Below are positions 37,126 through 45,397 of a DNA stretch of 64,000 bases, piece after piece (position 1 is the first letter of the stretch; each line of letters begins with the position of its first letter). Made by a program: the position numbers and the translations under genes. Under the pieces are notes generated by a model. It did not search any database, had not been told where the DNA came from, and worked only from the letters and a program-made list of their open reading frames with translations. The DNA lies in NCBI GenBank assembly GCA_037189845.1, contig JBBCIS010000003.1, forward strand, positions 434,001 through 498,000, in the 5' to 3' direction. The stretch comes from JAMLHH01 sp037189845. GTDB taxonomy: Bacteria > Bacteroidota > Bacteroidia > Chitinophagales > JADIYW01.

Positions 37126-38121
37126 CTACCTCAAGTCCAGCTCCGTATTATCTCCGATACTCAAACTCTGTGTAGAACCATAGATTTCAGAATCGCTGCC
37201 TATCAGAGAGCTATCCAATACCACGTCCTGTAATCTCGTGTAATTTCCGATGATGGAATCTCTCAGGATTGTATATTCCACGACCGCATTATCACCAATC
37301 GTCACATTCGGGCCAATAATACAATTGCGGACGATAGAATTTGCTCCGATATATACAGGTTCTATCAAAATCGTATTCTGCAATCCTTTGTGACCCGAAT
37401 ATTTTCCTGCATTTTTTTGAAGCAGAATCTTATTCGTTTTGAGCATCACCTCTTTTTGCCCGCAATCGTACCAGTTTTCGATTTTTTCTGCGACGAATTT
37501 CTCACCGCTTTCAATCATGCGTTGCAATCCATCAGTCAGGAAAAATTCATTGTGTGTACGGATGTTGTGTTTGATATTATGGTCAATCGCATTGTACAGC
37601 TTTCCATAATTTTTGACTTTGTACAAACCCACCAATGCCATATTGGACATCGGAATACGCGGCTTTTCTGCCAGATTTGTCACCACCAGATCATCGTCAA
37701 ATTCTGCCACACCAAACAATCTCGGGTCGTCTACCTTTTTGACACCTAAGACAGAATGAGGCGCATCCAGCACCTTTTTCAAATCAATATCCATGATGGT
37801 ATCACCAAGAATAATAACTACATCTTCATCAGGTGAAACTACCTCTTGAGCCAGCCAGATAGCATGTCCCAATCCCTCCCGCATCTGCTGAATCACATAA
37901 GATTTTCGGACTTCCGGATAAGCTTCATCGATATATTCCCTGATTTTATCTCCGAGATAACCGATGACAAAAACAAAATCCTCTACACCGGCTTCCAAAA
38001 GCTGGTCGACGATATAACCAATCACCGGCTTTCCGGCTATGGGAATCAAAGACTTAGGTTGTGTGTACGTATGTGGTCTCAGCCGGGTACCTGCACCCGC
38101 TACAGGAATGATTGCAATCAT
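37126..38121 (-). CDS. Sugar-phosphate nucleotidyltransferase
   Basis: This 331-residue enzyme activates a sugar-1-phosphate with an NTP. The N-terminal nucleotide-binding signature is GAGTRLRPHTYTQPKSLIPI, with VIILGDTIMD as the metal-binding aspartate segment (about residue 100-109). The C-terminus (about 235-331) has hexapeptide-like left-handed beta-helix repeats (VYIGANSIVRNCIIG, VTIGDNAVVEYTILRDSIIG), as in glucose-1-phosphate thymidylyltransferases. The exact sugar is open. The ATG at 38121 fits the conserved start MIAIIPVAG; an ATG at 38139 would add MRTNTH. It is divergent from glyA. Confidence 0.88.
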   Translation of the reverse strand: MIAIIPVAGAGTRLRPHTYTQPKSLIPIAGKPVIGYIVDQLLEAGVEDFVFVIGYLGDKIREYIDEAYPEVRKSYVIQQMREGLGHAIWLAQEVVSPDEDVVIILGDTIMDIDLKKVLDAPHSVLGVKKVDDPRLFGVAEFDDDLVVTNLAEKPRIPMSNMALVGLYKVKNYGKLYNAIDHNIKHNIRTHNEFFLTDGLQRMIESGEKFVAEKIENWYDCGQKEVMLKTNKILLQKNAGKYSGHKGLQNTILIEPVYIGANSIVRNCIIGPNVTIGDNAVVEYTILRDSIIGNYTRLQDVVLDSSLIGSDSEIYGSTQSLSIGDNTELDLR

Positions 38122-38236
38122 GTGTGTATTTGTTCGCATTTAAAAATATGAAAATCTCTCTGTATTCGAGTATTTAAACTTTTAAAAACACATAAAAGGC
38201 TTTCAAAATCGTATCTTCACGCCAACTTTTAAAGGC

Positions 38237-39505
38237 ATGCAAAGGGATACTCAAATATTTGATCTAATTCATGAAGAACTCACCCGTCAACGCAACGGTG
38301 TAGAGCTCATCGCTTCTGAAAATTTCACCAGTGCTCAGGTAATCGAAGCTATGGGCAGCTGTCTGACCAACAAATATGCTGAGGGCTATCCCGGCAAAAG
38401 ATATTATGGTGGTTGTGAAGTGGTAGATAAAATCGAACAATTAGCTATCGACAGACTGTGTGAGCTTTTTGGAGCTGAATATGCCAACGTTCAGCCACAT
38501 TCCGGAGCTCAGGCTAATGCAGCTGTTTTCCTTTCTGTCTTAAAGCCAGGTGATACGATTCTTGGCTTTGATCTTTCTCACGGCGGACACCTTTCTCACG
38601 GTTCTCCGGTAAATTTCTCCGGTAAAGTGTACAAGCCTGTATTCTATGGAGTAGAGAAAGAAACCGGTCGTATCGACATGGATAAAGTAGAAGCTTTAGC
38701 GAAAGAACATCAGCCAAAACTGATTGTCTGTGGTGCATCTGCTTACGCACGTGACTGGGATTATGCCCGTTTCCGTGCTATCGCTGACAGTGTAGGCGCT
38801 ATTCTTTTAGCAGATATCGCGCATCCGGCCGGGTTGATCGCTAAAGGTAAGCTTGCCGACCCGATGCCACATTGCCATATCGTAACATCTACTACGCATA
38901 AAACATTGAGAGGCCCTCGCGGCGGTATCATCATGATGGGCAAAGATTATGAAAACCCGATGGGAGAAACTACTCCTAAAGGCGAAATCAAAATGATGTC
39001 TCAGGTATTGAATGCTGGTGTATTCCCGGGTATGCAGGGCGGTCCGTTGGAGCACGTCATTGCAGCTAAAGCAGTAGCTTTCGGCGAGGCTTTGACCGAC
39101 GAATTCGGCGTGTATGCTGACCAGGTAATTGCAAATGCTCAGGCGATGGCAAATACTTTTATCTCTAAAGGATATGACATTATCTCCGGCGGTACTGACA
39201 ACCACCTGATGCTGATAGATCTTCGCAATAAAGACATCACAGGTAAAGAAGCAGAAAGAGTTCTAGGTCTGGCAGAAATCACTGTCAACAAAAACATGGT
39301 GCCTTACGATACCCGTTCTCCATTTGTGACATCCGGTATCCGTATCGGTACGCCTGCTATCACTTCCAGAGGTTTCAAAGAAGCTGACTGTATCGAAGTA
39401 GCAGAGTGGATTGACGCTGTCATCATGAGTCCATCCAATGAATCTCTGATTACAGATATCCGCAGTAAAATTCACGCTAAAATGCAAGGATTTCAATTGT
39501 ACTAA
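38237..39505 (+). CDS. glyA: Serine hydroxymethyltransferase
   Basis: GlyA interconverts serine and glycine and loads tetrahydrofolate with one-carbon units. The 422-residue protein has the N-terminal ELTRQRNGVELIASENFTS, the aldehyde-lysine segment VTSTTHKTLRGPRGG (K about 222), and KRYYGGCEVVD. The C-terminal folate-binding parts include RIGTPAITSRGFKE. It forms a PLP-dependent dimer. The gene is followed by a terminator at 39532 and appears monocistronic. A TATCTTCA word at 38211-38218 may be a weak -7 box. Confidence 0.98.
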   Translation: MQRDTQIFDLIHEELTRQRNGVELIASENFTSAQVIEAMGSCLTNKYAEGYPGKRYYGGCEVVDKIEQLAIDRLCELFGAEYANVQPHSGAQANAAVFLSVLKPGDTILGFDLSHGGHLSHGSPVNFSGKVYKPVFYGVEKETGRIDMDKVEALAKEHQPKLIVCGASAYARDWDYARFRAIADSVGAILLADIAHPAGLIAKGKLADPMPHCHIVTSTTHKTLRGPRGGIIMMGKDYENPMGETTPKGEIKMMSQVLNAGVFPGMQGGPLEHVIAAKAVAFGEALTDEFGVYADQVIANAQAMANTFISKGYDIISGGTDNHLMLIDLRNKDITGKEAERVLGLAEITVNKNMVPYDTRSPFVTSGIRIGTPAITSRGFKEADCIEVAEWIDAVIMSPSNESLITDIRSKIHAKMQGFQLY

Positions 39506-39531
39506 ATCCGAAACTTAAAACAATAGATATA

Positions 39532-39559
39532 AGACCTGAGACTTTAACATCTCGGGTCT
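39532..39559 (+). terminator. Terminator after glyA
   Basis: AGACCTGAGA / TCTCGGGTCT (one G-U pair) forms a stem with an 8-nt loop, followed by TTTTCTTTTT. It begins 27 bp after the glyA stop. Confidence 0.88.
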
Positions 39560-39752
39560 TTTTCTTTTTATGGCAGATCGTGTTACCTGCTCATCCCGAT
39601 AAGAATCTGTTTTCCTCTAAACTTACAGAGAAACCAGGCCTTAAGTTACAATTGGGGACTTTGCAGTCTGACGCTCATATAAATCGGACACTGAAATTTC
39701 CTCAAGCAACTTTCCCGGACTTCATATACATTGAATACAAAAAATAATATTT

Positions 39753-40835
39753 ATGCTTATTGTATATTATTGCTTATCAATTATTTCTATTCTTTGTTTT
39801 CTCATACCATTTATTCCTAATCAACATTGGTTTTTCCGTGCTCCTGAGTTCGGGAAAGTTCAAAACACGCTGATACAAAGTATTTTGGTCGTCATGGGTC
39901 AGGCGCTAAGCCCGAAAACAACATTTTTCTATATTATACTTGGCTTGCTCTTATTATGCATCGTTATTCAGGTAGTACAATTATTTAAATATACTCCCCT
40001 GTATTCGACTAAGCGCATATATGCAAACCATAGAATCTCTCAGGATATTTCTATTGTTTCTGCCAACGTCTATCAATTCAATACCGATTACCAGAAATTT
40101 GTTGATCTGGTGTACAATCATTCAGCTGATATTGTTCTGACCATGGAATCTAATATGGACTGGCAAAACGCTTTGACTGTTCTGGAAAAAGATTATCCAT
40201 ACCGTCATTATGTTCCACTGGAAAACACCTACGGTATACATCTGTACTCTAAAATAGAAATTCTGGATATTCAGGAACATTACTTTGTAGCAGATGACGT
40301 TCCAAGTATTCAGGCGAAAATGAAAACTTCAGATGGATATATCTTTCATTTTTTCGGAGTACACCCGCCTCCACCCAGTCCTACAGAGGAAGATACTTCT
40401 AAAGAACGTGACGGCGAGCTGCTCAGTGTAGCTAAAGTTGTCAGAAATCTGAAAGAACCATCCATTGTAGTAGGGGATTTCAACACTGTGGCCTGGTCCA
40501 AAGCTGCTACGCTCTTCCGGAAAACTTCTGAAACGATCGACCCCCGTATTGGCAGAGGGCTTATCTCTACCTATCATTCAAAATATTTTTTCCTGAGATT
40601 TCCCATTGACCAGCTTTATCATTCAACAGATATTTTTGTCAGAGAAATTCATGCCTTACCGGATTTTGGCTCAGATCACCTGCCACTATACTGCAAATTT
40701 TATATCGACATCATAAATGATGTCCAGGAAGAAGAAGCTGAAGAGCTTGAAAGCGGAGAAATGCAGGAGGTCAACGAGCTGATTACCGAAGGAATCGAAG
40801 AGGATGGAGACAGAGATCCGGTAGCAAAAGAGTGA
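39753..40835 (+). CDS. Membrane-anchored endonuclease/exonuclease/phosphatase-family protein
   Basis: This 360-residue protein has two or three N-terminal membrane helices (about 1-20, 35-52, 55-78), then an EEP catalytic domain (about 95-325). The metal-binding and catalytic parts are seen in DIVLTMESN, FFGVHPPPPSP, VVGDFNTVAWS and the terminal GSDHLPLYC. The tail (about 326-360) is very acidic (EEEAEELESGE). Related Bacteroidota proteins are annotated as endonucleases, but the membrane anchor fits a phosphodiesterase acting at or outside the membrane. The true substrate is unknown. A palindromic hairpin follows the gene. Confidence 0.85.
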   Translation: MLIVYYCLSIISILCFLIPFIPNQHWFFRAPEFGKVQNTLIQSILVVMGQALSPKTTFFYIILGLLLLCIVIQVVQLFKYTPLYSTKRIYANHRISQDISIVSANVYQFNTDYQKFVDLVYNHSADIVLTMESNMDWQNALTVLEKDYPYRHYVPLENTYGIHLYSKIEILDIQEHYFVADDVPSIQAKMKTSDGYIFHFFGVHPPPPSPTEEDTSKERDGELLSVAKVVRNLKEPSIVVGDFNTVAWSKAATLFRKTSETIDPRIGRGLISTYHSKYFFLRFPIDQLYHSTDIFVREIHALPDFGSDHLPLYCKFYIDIINDVQEEEAEELESGEMQEVNELITEGIEEDGDRDPVAKE

Positions 40836-40868
40836 GTATTTCTAGGTTCCCGTTGCAAAATATTTTCC

Positions 40869-40902
40869 AACCTATCCCACGGTTTAAACCGTGGGATAGG
40901 TT
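40869..40902. terminator. 34-bp perfect palindrome, probable bidirectional terminator
   Basis: AACCTATCCCACGGTTT and its exact complement AAACCGTGGGATAGGTT meet with no loop spacer. The hairpin is followed by TTTTATTC on the plus strand. It sits 34 bp after the EEP gene and 105 bp from the pdxA stop, between convergent genes. It might also be a dispersed intergenic palindrome. Confidence 0.6.
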
Positions 40903-40904
40903 TT

Positions 40905-41006
40905 ATTCATCGCGTATACCGGGATAGGGATAGAGGCGGTGGCCCACAGCGAAATGCAATGGAGCGAGGACCAGGAGCCGAAAGCCCGTAATCCCCAAAA
41001 ATAAAA
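40905..41006. other. GC-rich purine-rich spacer block
   Basis: Between the palindrome and pdxA lies a stretch such as CCGGGATAGGGATAGAGGCG and GGAGCGAGGACCAGGAGCCG, ending AAAGCCCGTAATCCCC. It is clearly richer in G+C than the rest of the spacers. It holds no convincing gene and looks like a dispersed intergenic word block. Confidence 0.4.
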
Positions 41007-42071
41007 TTACCTGTCTTCGTCTCTCAGATTGGCTCGTTTTTCCAATGGATTGGCATTGCGCTCCTGATATTCGATGCGGTTGCGGTAGATGTCCAGCGCA
41101 CAGAAGATGGCTTCACGGAAGGAAGATTCATCTGCGTGATTTTTCCCGGCGATATTTTCGGCGGTTCCGTGGTCAGGAGAAGTTCTGACATATTTCATTC
41201 CGGCGGTATAGTTAGTCCCATTGCCGATACTCAAAGATTTGAATGGTATCAATCCCTGATCGTGGTACATAGCCAGTATCGCATCAAAACTCTGATAGCT
41301 GTCATGTGCAAAAAATCCGTCTGCCGGATAGGGTCCGAATGCCAGTATTCCTTTCTGATTAGCGGATTTGATAGCAGGGATGATGGTCTCGATTTCCTCT
41401 TTGCCGATAAGCCCTTCGTCGCCGGCATGTGGATTAAGTCCCAATACAGCAATACGTGGTTTGTCAATGCCATAATCTTTAATCAATGACTGATTCATCA
41501 GCTCCAGTTTTCTCAAAATGGATTCCTGTGTGATGTGAAGATGTACATCTTTGATTGCGACATGCTCTGTTACTAAACCGACTTTGATATTGTCGCTCAC
41601 CATGAACATGAGAACATCGTCGCTGCCGAATTTTTGTTGCAGATAGGGCGTATGTCCCGAAAACGGGAATTGTTCGCTGTGAATATAATTTTTGTTGATA
41701 GGTGCAGTTACTAATATATCAATATCTCCCGCTAATAGCGCGTTACAGGCTTCTTCCAGAGAACGAAGCGCAAGCTTACCGGAGGTTTCGTCCGGTTGTC
41801 CCGGATTAATAACTACTTCCTCTTCCCACGCTGAAATGATATTCAGGCTGTTATGGCTGAGGTGTTCAATATTTTTCACAGAATTGTACTGAATCTTTTC
41901 AATATTCAGCTGCTTTCTGTAGAAAGAAATTACACGTGGATTAGCATACAGCACCGGAGTAAACAGCTTATAAAGTCTGTCATCCGTAAAGGTTTTGATG
42001 ATAACTTCAGGACCAATACCTGCGATATCGCCTATGCTAATACCTACTTTTAATTTCTCACTTCTTAACAT
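41007..42071 (-). CDS. pdxA: 4-hydroxythreonine-4-phosphate dehydrogenase
   Basis: PdxA oxidises 4-phosphohydroxy-L-threonine in pyridoxal-phosphate biosynthesis. The 354-residue protein has KVGISIGDIAGIGPEVI at its start, metal-site histidines in FSGHTPYLQ, LGLNPHAGDEG and MYHDQGLIPFK, and the C-terminal TSPDHGTAENIAGK. The ATG at 42071 gives the normal start MLRSEKLKVGISIGD. The longer open frame from 42152 would add 27 unconserved residues inside pepA. It overlaps the pepA 3' end by 14 bp and is translated from the same transcript. Confidence 0.96.
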   Translation of the reverse strand: MLRSEKLKVGISIGDIAGIGPEVIIKTFTDDRLYKLFTPVLYANPRVISFYRKQLNIEKIQYNSVKNIEHLSHNSLNIISAWEEEVVINPGQPDETSGKLALRSLEEACNALLAGDIDILVTAPINKNYIHSEQFPFSGHTPYLQQKFGSDDVLMFMVSDNIKVGLVTEHVAIKDVHLHITQESILRKLELMNQSLIKDYGIDKPRIAVLGLNPHAGDEGLIGKEEIETIIPAIKSANQKGILAFGPYPADGFFAHDSYQSFDAILAMYHDQGLIPFKSLSIGNGTNYTAGMKYVRTSPDHGTAENIAGKNHADESSFREAIFCALDIYRNRIEYQERNANPLEKRANLRDEDR

Positions 42072-43491
42072 ACGATATATAACTTTTAAAAAACTCCAAT
42101 AAGAATCTGATTCCTGTGCCAGTGCCTCCTGCCGGTCTGTAAGAAGATGCACTACTCAAAAATGCCGGTCCTGCAATATCAAAATGCAGCCACGGATATT
42201 TAGTGAAATGCTCTAAGAATTTACCCGCCGTGCTGGCTCCTGCCAATGGACCTCCGAGATTGCTGAGATCTGCTATTTCTGATTTCAGCTGCTCTGCAAA
42301 ATCATCCCAAAGCGGTAATTCTGCAATGCGCTCATGTGTCTGGTAAGCTGCTTTAACTGCCAGATTTTTGATATCTTCTGATGCTGTACCCATGAATGCC
42401 GTACCACCAGAACCGATAGCTCTCATAGCTGCTCCGGTCAGTGTCGCAAAATCCAGTACCAACTCCGGATCAAACTGCTGTGCATAGACCAATGCATCTG
42501 CCAGTATCAACCTGCCTTCTGCATCTGTATTCAATACTTCTACAGTAGTACCATCAGATATAGTGAGAATATCACCTGCTACAAAAGCTTTTTCGTTGAT
42601 GCGGTTTTCTACTGCCGGTACCAGTGTGATGATGTGTAAAGGCAATTTTTCCAGTGCTGCCAGATAGGTACCTCCGAAAACTGCTGCTGCTCCGCCCATA
42701 TCACATTTCATGGTGGTCATCCCGTCGCCTACTTTGACATTGTACCCTCCGGTATCATACACGACGCCTTTTCCTACAAGAATGACAGGTTGTTTATTGA
42801 CTGCATTTTCAGGCTTCCATTCCAATACGGTGAAAGTAGGGTCAAACTGGCTGCCCTGGTTCACTCCCAATACACCACCCATGTTACGCTTGCGGATTTC
42901 TTCTATACCTAACTCTTTGTAAAAGATACCGGATTCACCGGCTACTTTTTTAGCAGATTCGCTGATACCTTTTGCATCCAGGCCCGAAAGCGGTTCGTTG
43001 ACAATATCTCTGGCGTAGAAAACACTTTTAATGATATTATTGAGGCTGCTGACCTGCTCAGAGGTTAATGTGTTATTACTCACTGAAACATTTTGAATCA
43101 GCGGTGAAGATTTACTTTTATATTTATTGAACTTGTAGTTGGACAGTGCAAATCCTTCTGCAAATGCGAAACTAAATTCTGAGGATAATTCTGACTGGAT
43201 AACGACTTCTTTGAGCTGTGTATCCAATGCTAATTTATGAGTAGCACACCCTAAGGTTCTTATTATCTCTAAATCCGCATCCTGATTATTCTTTTCTTTT
43301 TTGACAAAAGGAGCGATGATGAATTCATTGCCTTTCTCATCAATCATTCCAAATACCTTTAAATCATTAACTGCTTTTTTACTTAATATAGAAATCTGTT
43401 CTTTACTTAAAAAATTACTTTCGGATAAATTATTTCCATCTACCAACAATATGGAAAATTGGGGGCTGTTTGTTGTAGAGATTGATATCAT
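42058..43491 (-). CDS. pepA: Leucyl aminopeptidase (M17)
   Basis: This 477-residue dizinc aminopeptidase removes N-terminal residues from peptides. The M17 signature NTDAEGRL (about residue 318-325) is intact. Metal ligands and the catalytic lysine lie in GKGVVYDTGGYNVK, KCDMGGAAAVFG and DFATLTGA. The N-terminal half is the weakly conserved M17 macro-like domain. The promoter is TTG-N19-TATATTTG and overlaps the rsmA promoter on the other strand. pdxA follows with a 14-bp overlap. Confidence 0.96.
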   Translation of the reverse strand: MISISTTNSPQFSILLVDGNNLSESNFLSKEQISILSKKAVNDLKVFGMIDEKGNEFIIAPFVKKEKNNQDADLEIIRTLGCATHKLALDTQLKEVVIQSELSSEFSFAFAEGFALSNYKFNKYKSKSSPLIQNVSVSNNTLTSEQVSSLNNIIKSVFYARDIVNEPLSGLDAKGISESAKKVAGESGIFYKELGIEEIRKRNMGGVLGVNQGSQFDPTFTVLEWKPENAVNKQPVILVGKGVVYDTGGYNVKVGDGMTTMKCDMGGAAAVFGGTYLAALEKLPLHIITLVPAVENRINEKAFVAGDILTISDGTTVEVLNTDAEGRLILADALVYAQQFDPELVLDFATLTGAAMRAIGSGGTAFMGTASEDIKNLAVKAAYQTHERIAELPLWDDFAEQLKSEIADLSNLGGPLAGASTAGKFLEHFTKYPWLHFDIAGPAFLSSASSYRPAGGTGTGIRFLLEFFKSYISYVKK

Positions 43492-43495
43492 TTTG

Positions 43496-43527
43496 TTGCT
43501 TTAACTGATATATAATGAATAAATTTG
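43496..43527 (+). promoter_or_regulatory. rsmA promoter
   Basis: TTG at 43496-43498 and TAAATTTG at 43520-43527 are separated by 21 bp. Transcription should start near 43533, about 11 bp before the rsmA ATG. It overlaps the pepA promoter. Confidence 0.65.
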
Positions 43528-43528
43528 C

Positions 43529-43558
43529 CAAATATATAGAAAAATGCAGAGGGTACAA
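43529..43558 (-). promoter_or_regulatory. pepA promoter, overlapping the rsmA start
   Basis: On the minus strand, TTG (43558-43556) and TATATTTG (43536-43529) are separated by 19 bp. Transcription should start near 43523. The -33 box lies inside rsmA codons 5-6, and the -7 box is one base away from the rsmA -7 box. Confidence 0.65.
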
Positions 43559-44314
43559 CCGAATAAAGGATATGGACAACATTTTTTAAAAGACCAATCG
43601 GTTGTTCAAAGGACAGTAGAATTACTAAAAAATCACCATAAAGCAGAGCATGTTATTGAAATAGGACCGGGAACAGGTGCGCTGACCGGTGCCCTGATCC
43701 CTGATTTTATAGATACTTTAAACTGTATCGAAGTCGATGAAAGATGTGTGGAGTTTTTGCATCAGAACTATCCTGTGCTTCAGGGAAAAATCATTCATGA
43801 AGATTTTTTAAAAGTTCACTTACAGCATCTTTTAGAACCATCTGCATCTATAGTAGGAAATTTCCCATACAATATCAGCTCACAGATTGTTTTTAAAATC
43901 ATAGAGTACAGACATAATATTCCTCTGATGCTGGGGATGTTCCAGAAGGAAGTCGCTGTACGTATTGCTGCTCCTCACGGCAATAAGGAATACGGTATTC
44001 TGAGCGTACTGACTCAATTATATTACGATGCGAAAGTTGTTTTTGATATTCCTCCGGGAGCATTCAACCCGCCTCCAAAGGTGATGTCATCTGTATTGAT
44101 GCTCAACAGAAAATCTGATGTACCGGAAGTAAATCATGCACTATTGGTCAAAGTGGTCAAAGCAGGATTCAATCAAAGGAGAAAAATGCTCAGAAATGCG
44201 CTCAGTCAGGTCGTTCCCCCTAATATTCTGACAGAAGAAATGTTCCAGAAGCGTGCAGAGCAATTATCTGTACAGGATTTTGTTGATTTGACGAACAGGA
44301 TAGAATCTTTATAG
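43544..44314 (+). CDS. rsmA: 16S rRNA (adenine-N6,N6)-dimethyltransferase
   Basis: RsmA (KsgA) dimethylates two adjacent adenines near the 3' end of 16S rRNA. The 256-residue protein has the family N-terminus GYGQHFLKDQSVVQR, the SAM-binding motif EIGPGTGALT and the catalytic NFPYNIS. The C-terminal small domain includes FNQRRKMLRNAL. It is divergent from pepA, and the promoters overlap. The next gene starts 2 bp after its stop. Confidence 0.97.
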   Translation: MQRVQPNKGYGQHFLKDQSVVQRTVELLKNHHKAEHVIEIGPGTGALTGALIPDFIDTLNCIEVDERCVEFLHQNYPVLQGKIIHEDFLKVHLQHLLEPSASIVGNFPYNISSQIVFKIIEYRHNIPLMLGMFQKEVAVRIAAPHGNKEYGILSVLTQLYYDAKVVFDIPPGAFNPPPKVMSSVLMLNRKSDVPEVNHALLVKVVKAGFNQRRKMLRNALSQVVPPNILTEEMFQKRAEQLSVQDFVDLTNRIESL

Positions 44315-44316
44315 TC

Positions 44317-45261
44317 ATGAAGCCAAAAGTTCTTGTAGCAGCCAAAGAAGTTCATGAACTGATCTCCCGGCAATTTGCTGAGATGGGTTACGAGATAGTT
44401 CATTTACCCGAACCGACAGAAATACAATTGCTGGAGGAGATCCATCAGTATGAAGGGCTGATTATTACGACTTATACTATTGTCAATCAGGCAGTTTTTG
44501 AGAAAGCTGTTTTACTGAAATTTATAGGCAGAGTAGGTTCAGGACTGGAAAACGTAGATCTGAAAACGGCAAAAATAAAAGGTGTACAGGTATTCAGTTC
44601 ACCGGAAGGGAACGGCAATGCTGTGGGCGAACATGCTTTGGGTTTGTTGCTCAACCTGATGAATAAAATATCTCATGCAAATACAGAAGTAAAGCAAGGC
44701 AACTGGAAGCGGGAAGAGAACCGTGGAGAAGAGCTGGACGGAAAAACTGTCGGCATTATCGGTTTAGGGCATACAGGAAGTGCGTTTGCAAAAAAGCTGA
44801 GAGGTTTTGACGTAAATGTGTTGGCTTATGACAAATTCCGAACGAATTACGGAACAGATTTTATTCAGGAATCTACCCTGGAAGAAATTGCTGAAAAAGC
44901 TGATATTATCAGTCTTCACATTCCATATTCAAAAGAAAATTTCCATCTGGTCGACGAAAAGCTGATAGCTCAGTTCAAAAAATCTCCATACATTATACAT
45001 ACTTGCCGGGGTGAAGTGATAGATACTGTTGCCATTCTGAAAGCATTGAAATCCGGGCAAATTAAAGCGCTAGGCATTGATGTATATGAAGATGAGCCCT
45101 GGACAAAAGGTAAAAAGGTAGCTTTAGATATTTATCAGGAACTACTGTCACAGGAAAATGTAATCGCAACTCCACACATAGCCGGATGGACGCAGGAAAG
45201 TAAAATAAAGCTGGCGGCAGTGCTGATGGAAAAAATCAGAAACTGGAAAGAAGGCAACTAA
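44317..45261 (+). CDS. D-isomer-specific 2-hydroxyacid dehydrogenase
   Basis: This 314-residue NAD-dependent dehydrogenase has a split substrate domain (about 1-98 and 285-314) and a Rossmann domain with GIIGLGHTGSAFAKKL. Catalytic residues are visible: Arg in HTCRGEVIDT, Glu in DVYEDEPW and His in ATPHIAGWT. It resembles 3-phosphoglycerate dehydrogenases, and SerA function is possible. It lacks the C-terminal ACT domain, and no serB or serC is near, so a narrower claim is not justified. It starts 2 bp after rsmA and is co-transcribed. Confidence 0.88.
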   Translation: MKPKVLVAAKEVHELISRQFAEMGYEIVHLPEPTEIQLLEEIHQYEGLIITTYTIVNQAVFEKAVLLKFIGRVGSGLENVDLKTAKIKGVQVFSSPEGNGNAVGEHALGLLLNLMNKISHANTEVKQGNWKREENRGEELDGKTVGIIGLGHTGSAFAKKLRGFDVNVLAYDKFRTNYGTDFIQESTLEEIAEKADIISLHIPYSKENFHLVDEKLIAQFKKSPYIIHTCRGEVIDTVAILKALKSGQIKALGIDVYEDEPWTKGKKVALDIYQELLSQENVIATPHIAGWTQESKIKLAAVLMEKIRNWKEGN

Positions 45262-45290
45262 AATCGTGGGATTAAACAGCTTTGAGATTA

Positions 45291-45331
45291 TAGCCCTTGT
45301 TACTCCCGAAGGATTCACTCGCTGAGGGCTA
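45291..45331. other. Weak inverted repeat after the dehydrogenase gene
   Basis: TAGCCCT and AGGGCTA lie 27 bp apart with a GC-richer interior (GTTACTCCCGAAGGATTCAC). There is no T run. It may be a weak terminator or a remnant of an intergenic repeat. Confidence 0.3.
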
Positions 45332-45397
45332 CCTATCTCTTTTCCACCATTCTCAAATGTATTTTGCTATTTGTACTCTGCTTGAGCAAAGGAGAAA

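Noticed and set aside
37126..38139. Calling the nucleotidyltransferase RmlA or GlmU specifically
   Set aside because: The substrate loop alone does not decide the sugar, and no rml or glm genes are adjacent.
42072..42152. Longer pdxA beginning at 42152
   Set aside because: The extra 27 residues lie inside pepA and do not look like PdxA; the conserved start KVGISIGD follows the ATG at 42071.
44317..45261. Naming the dehydrogenase SerA
   Set aside because: Core motifs fit many 2-hydroxyacid dehydrogenases; the ACT domain and serine-pathway neighbours are missing.
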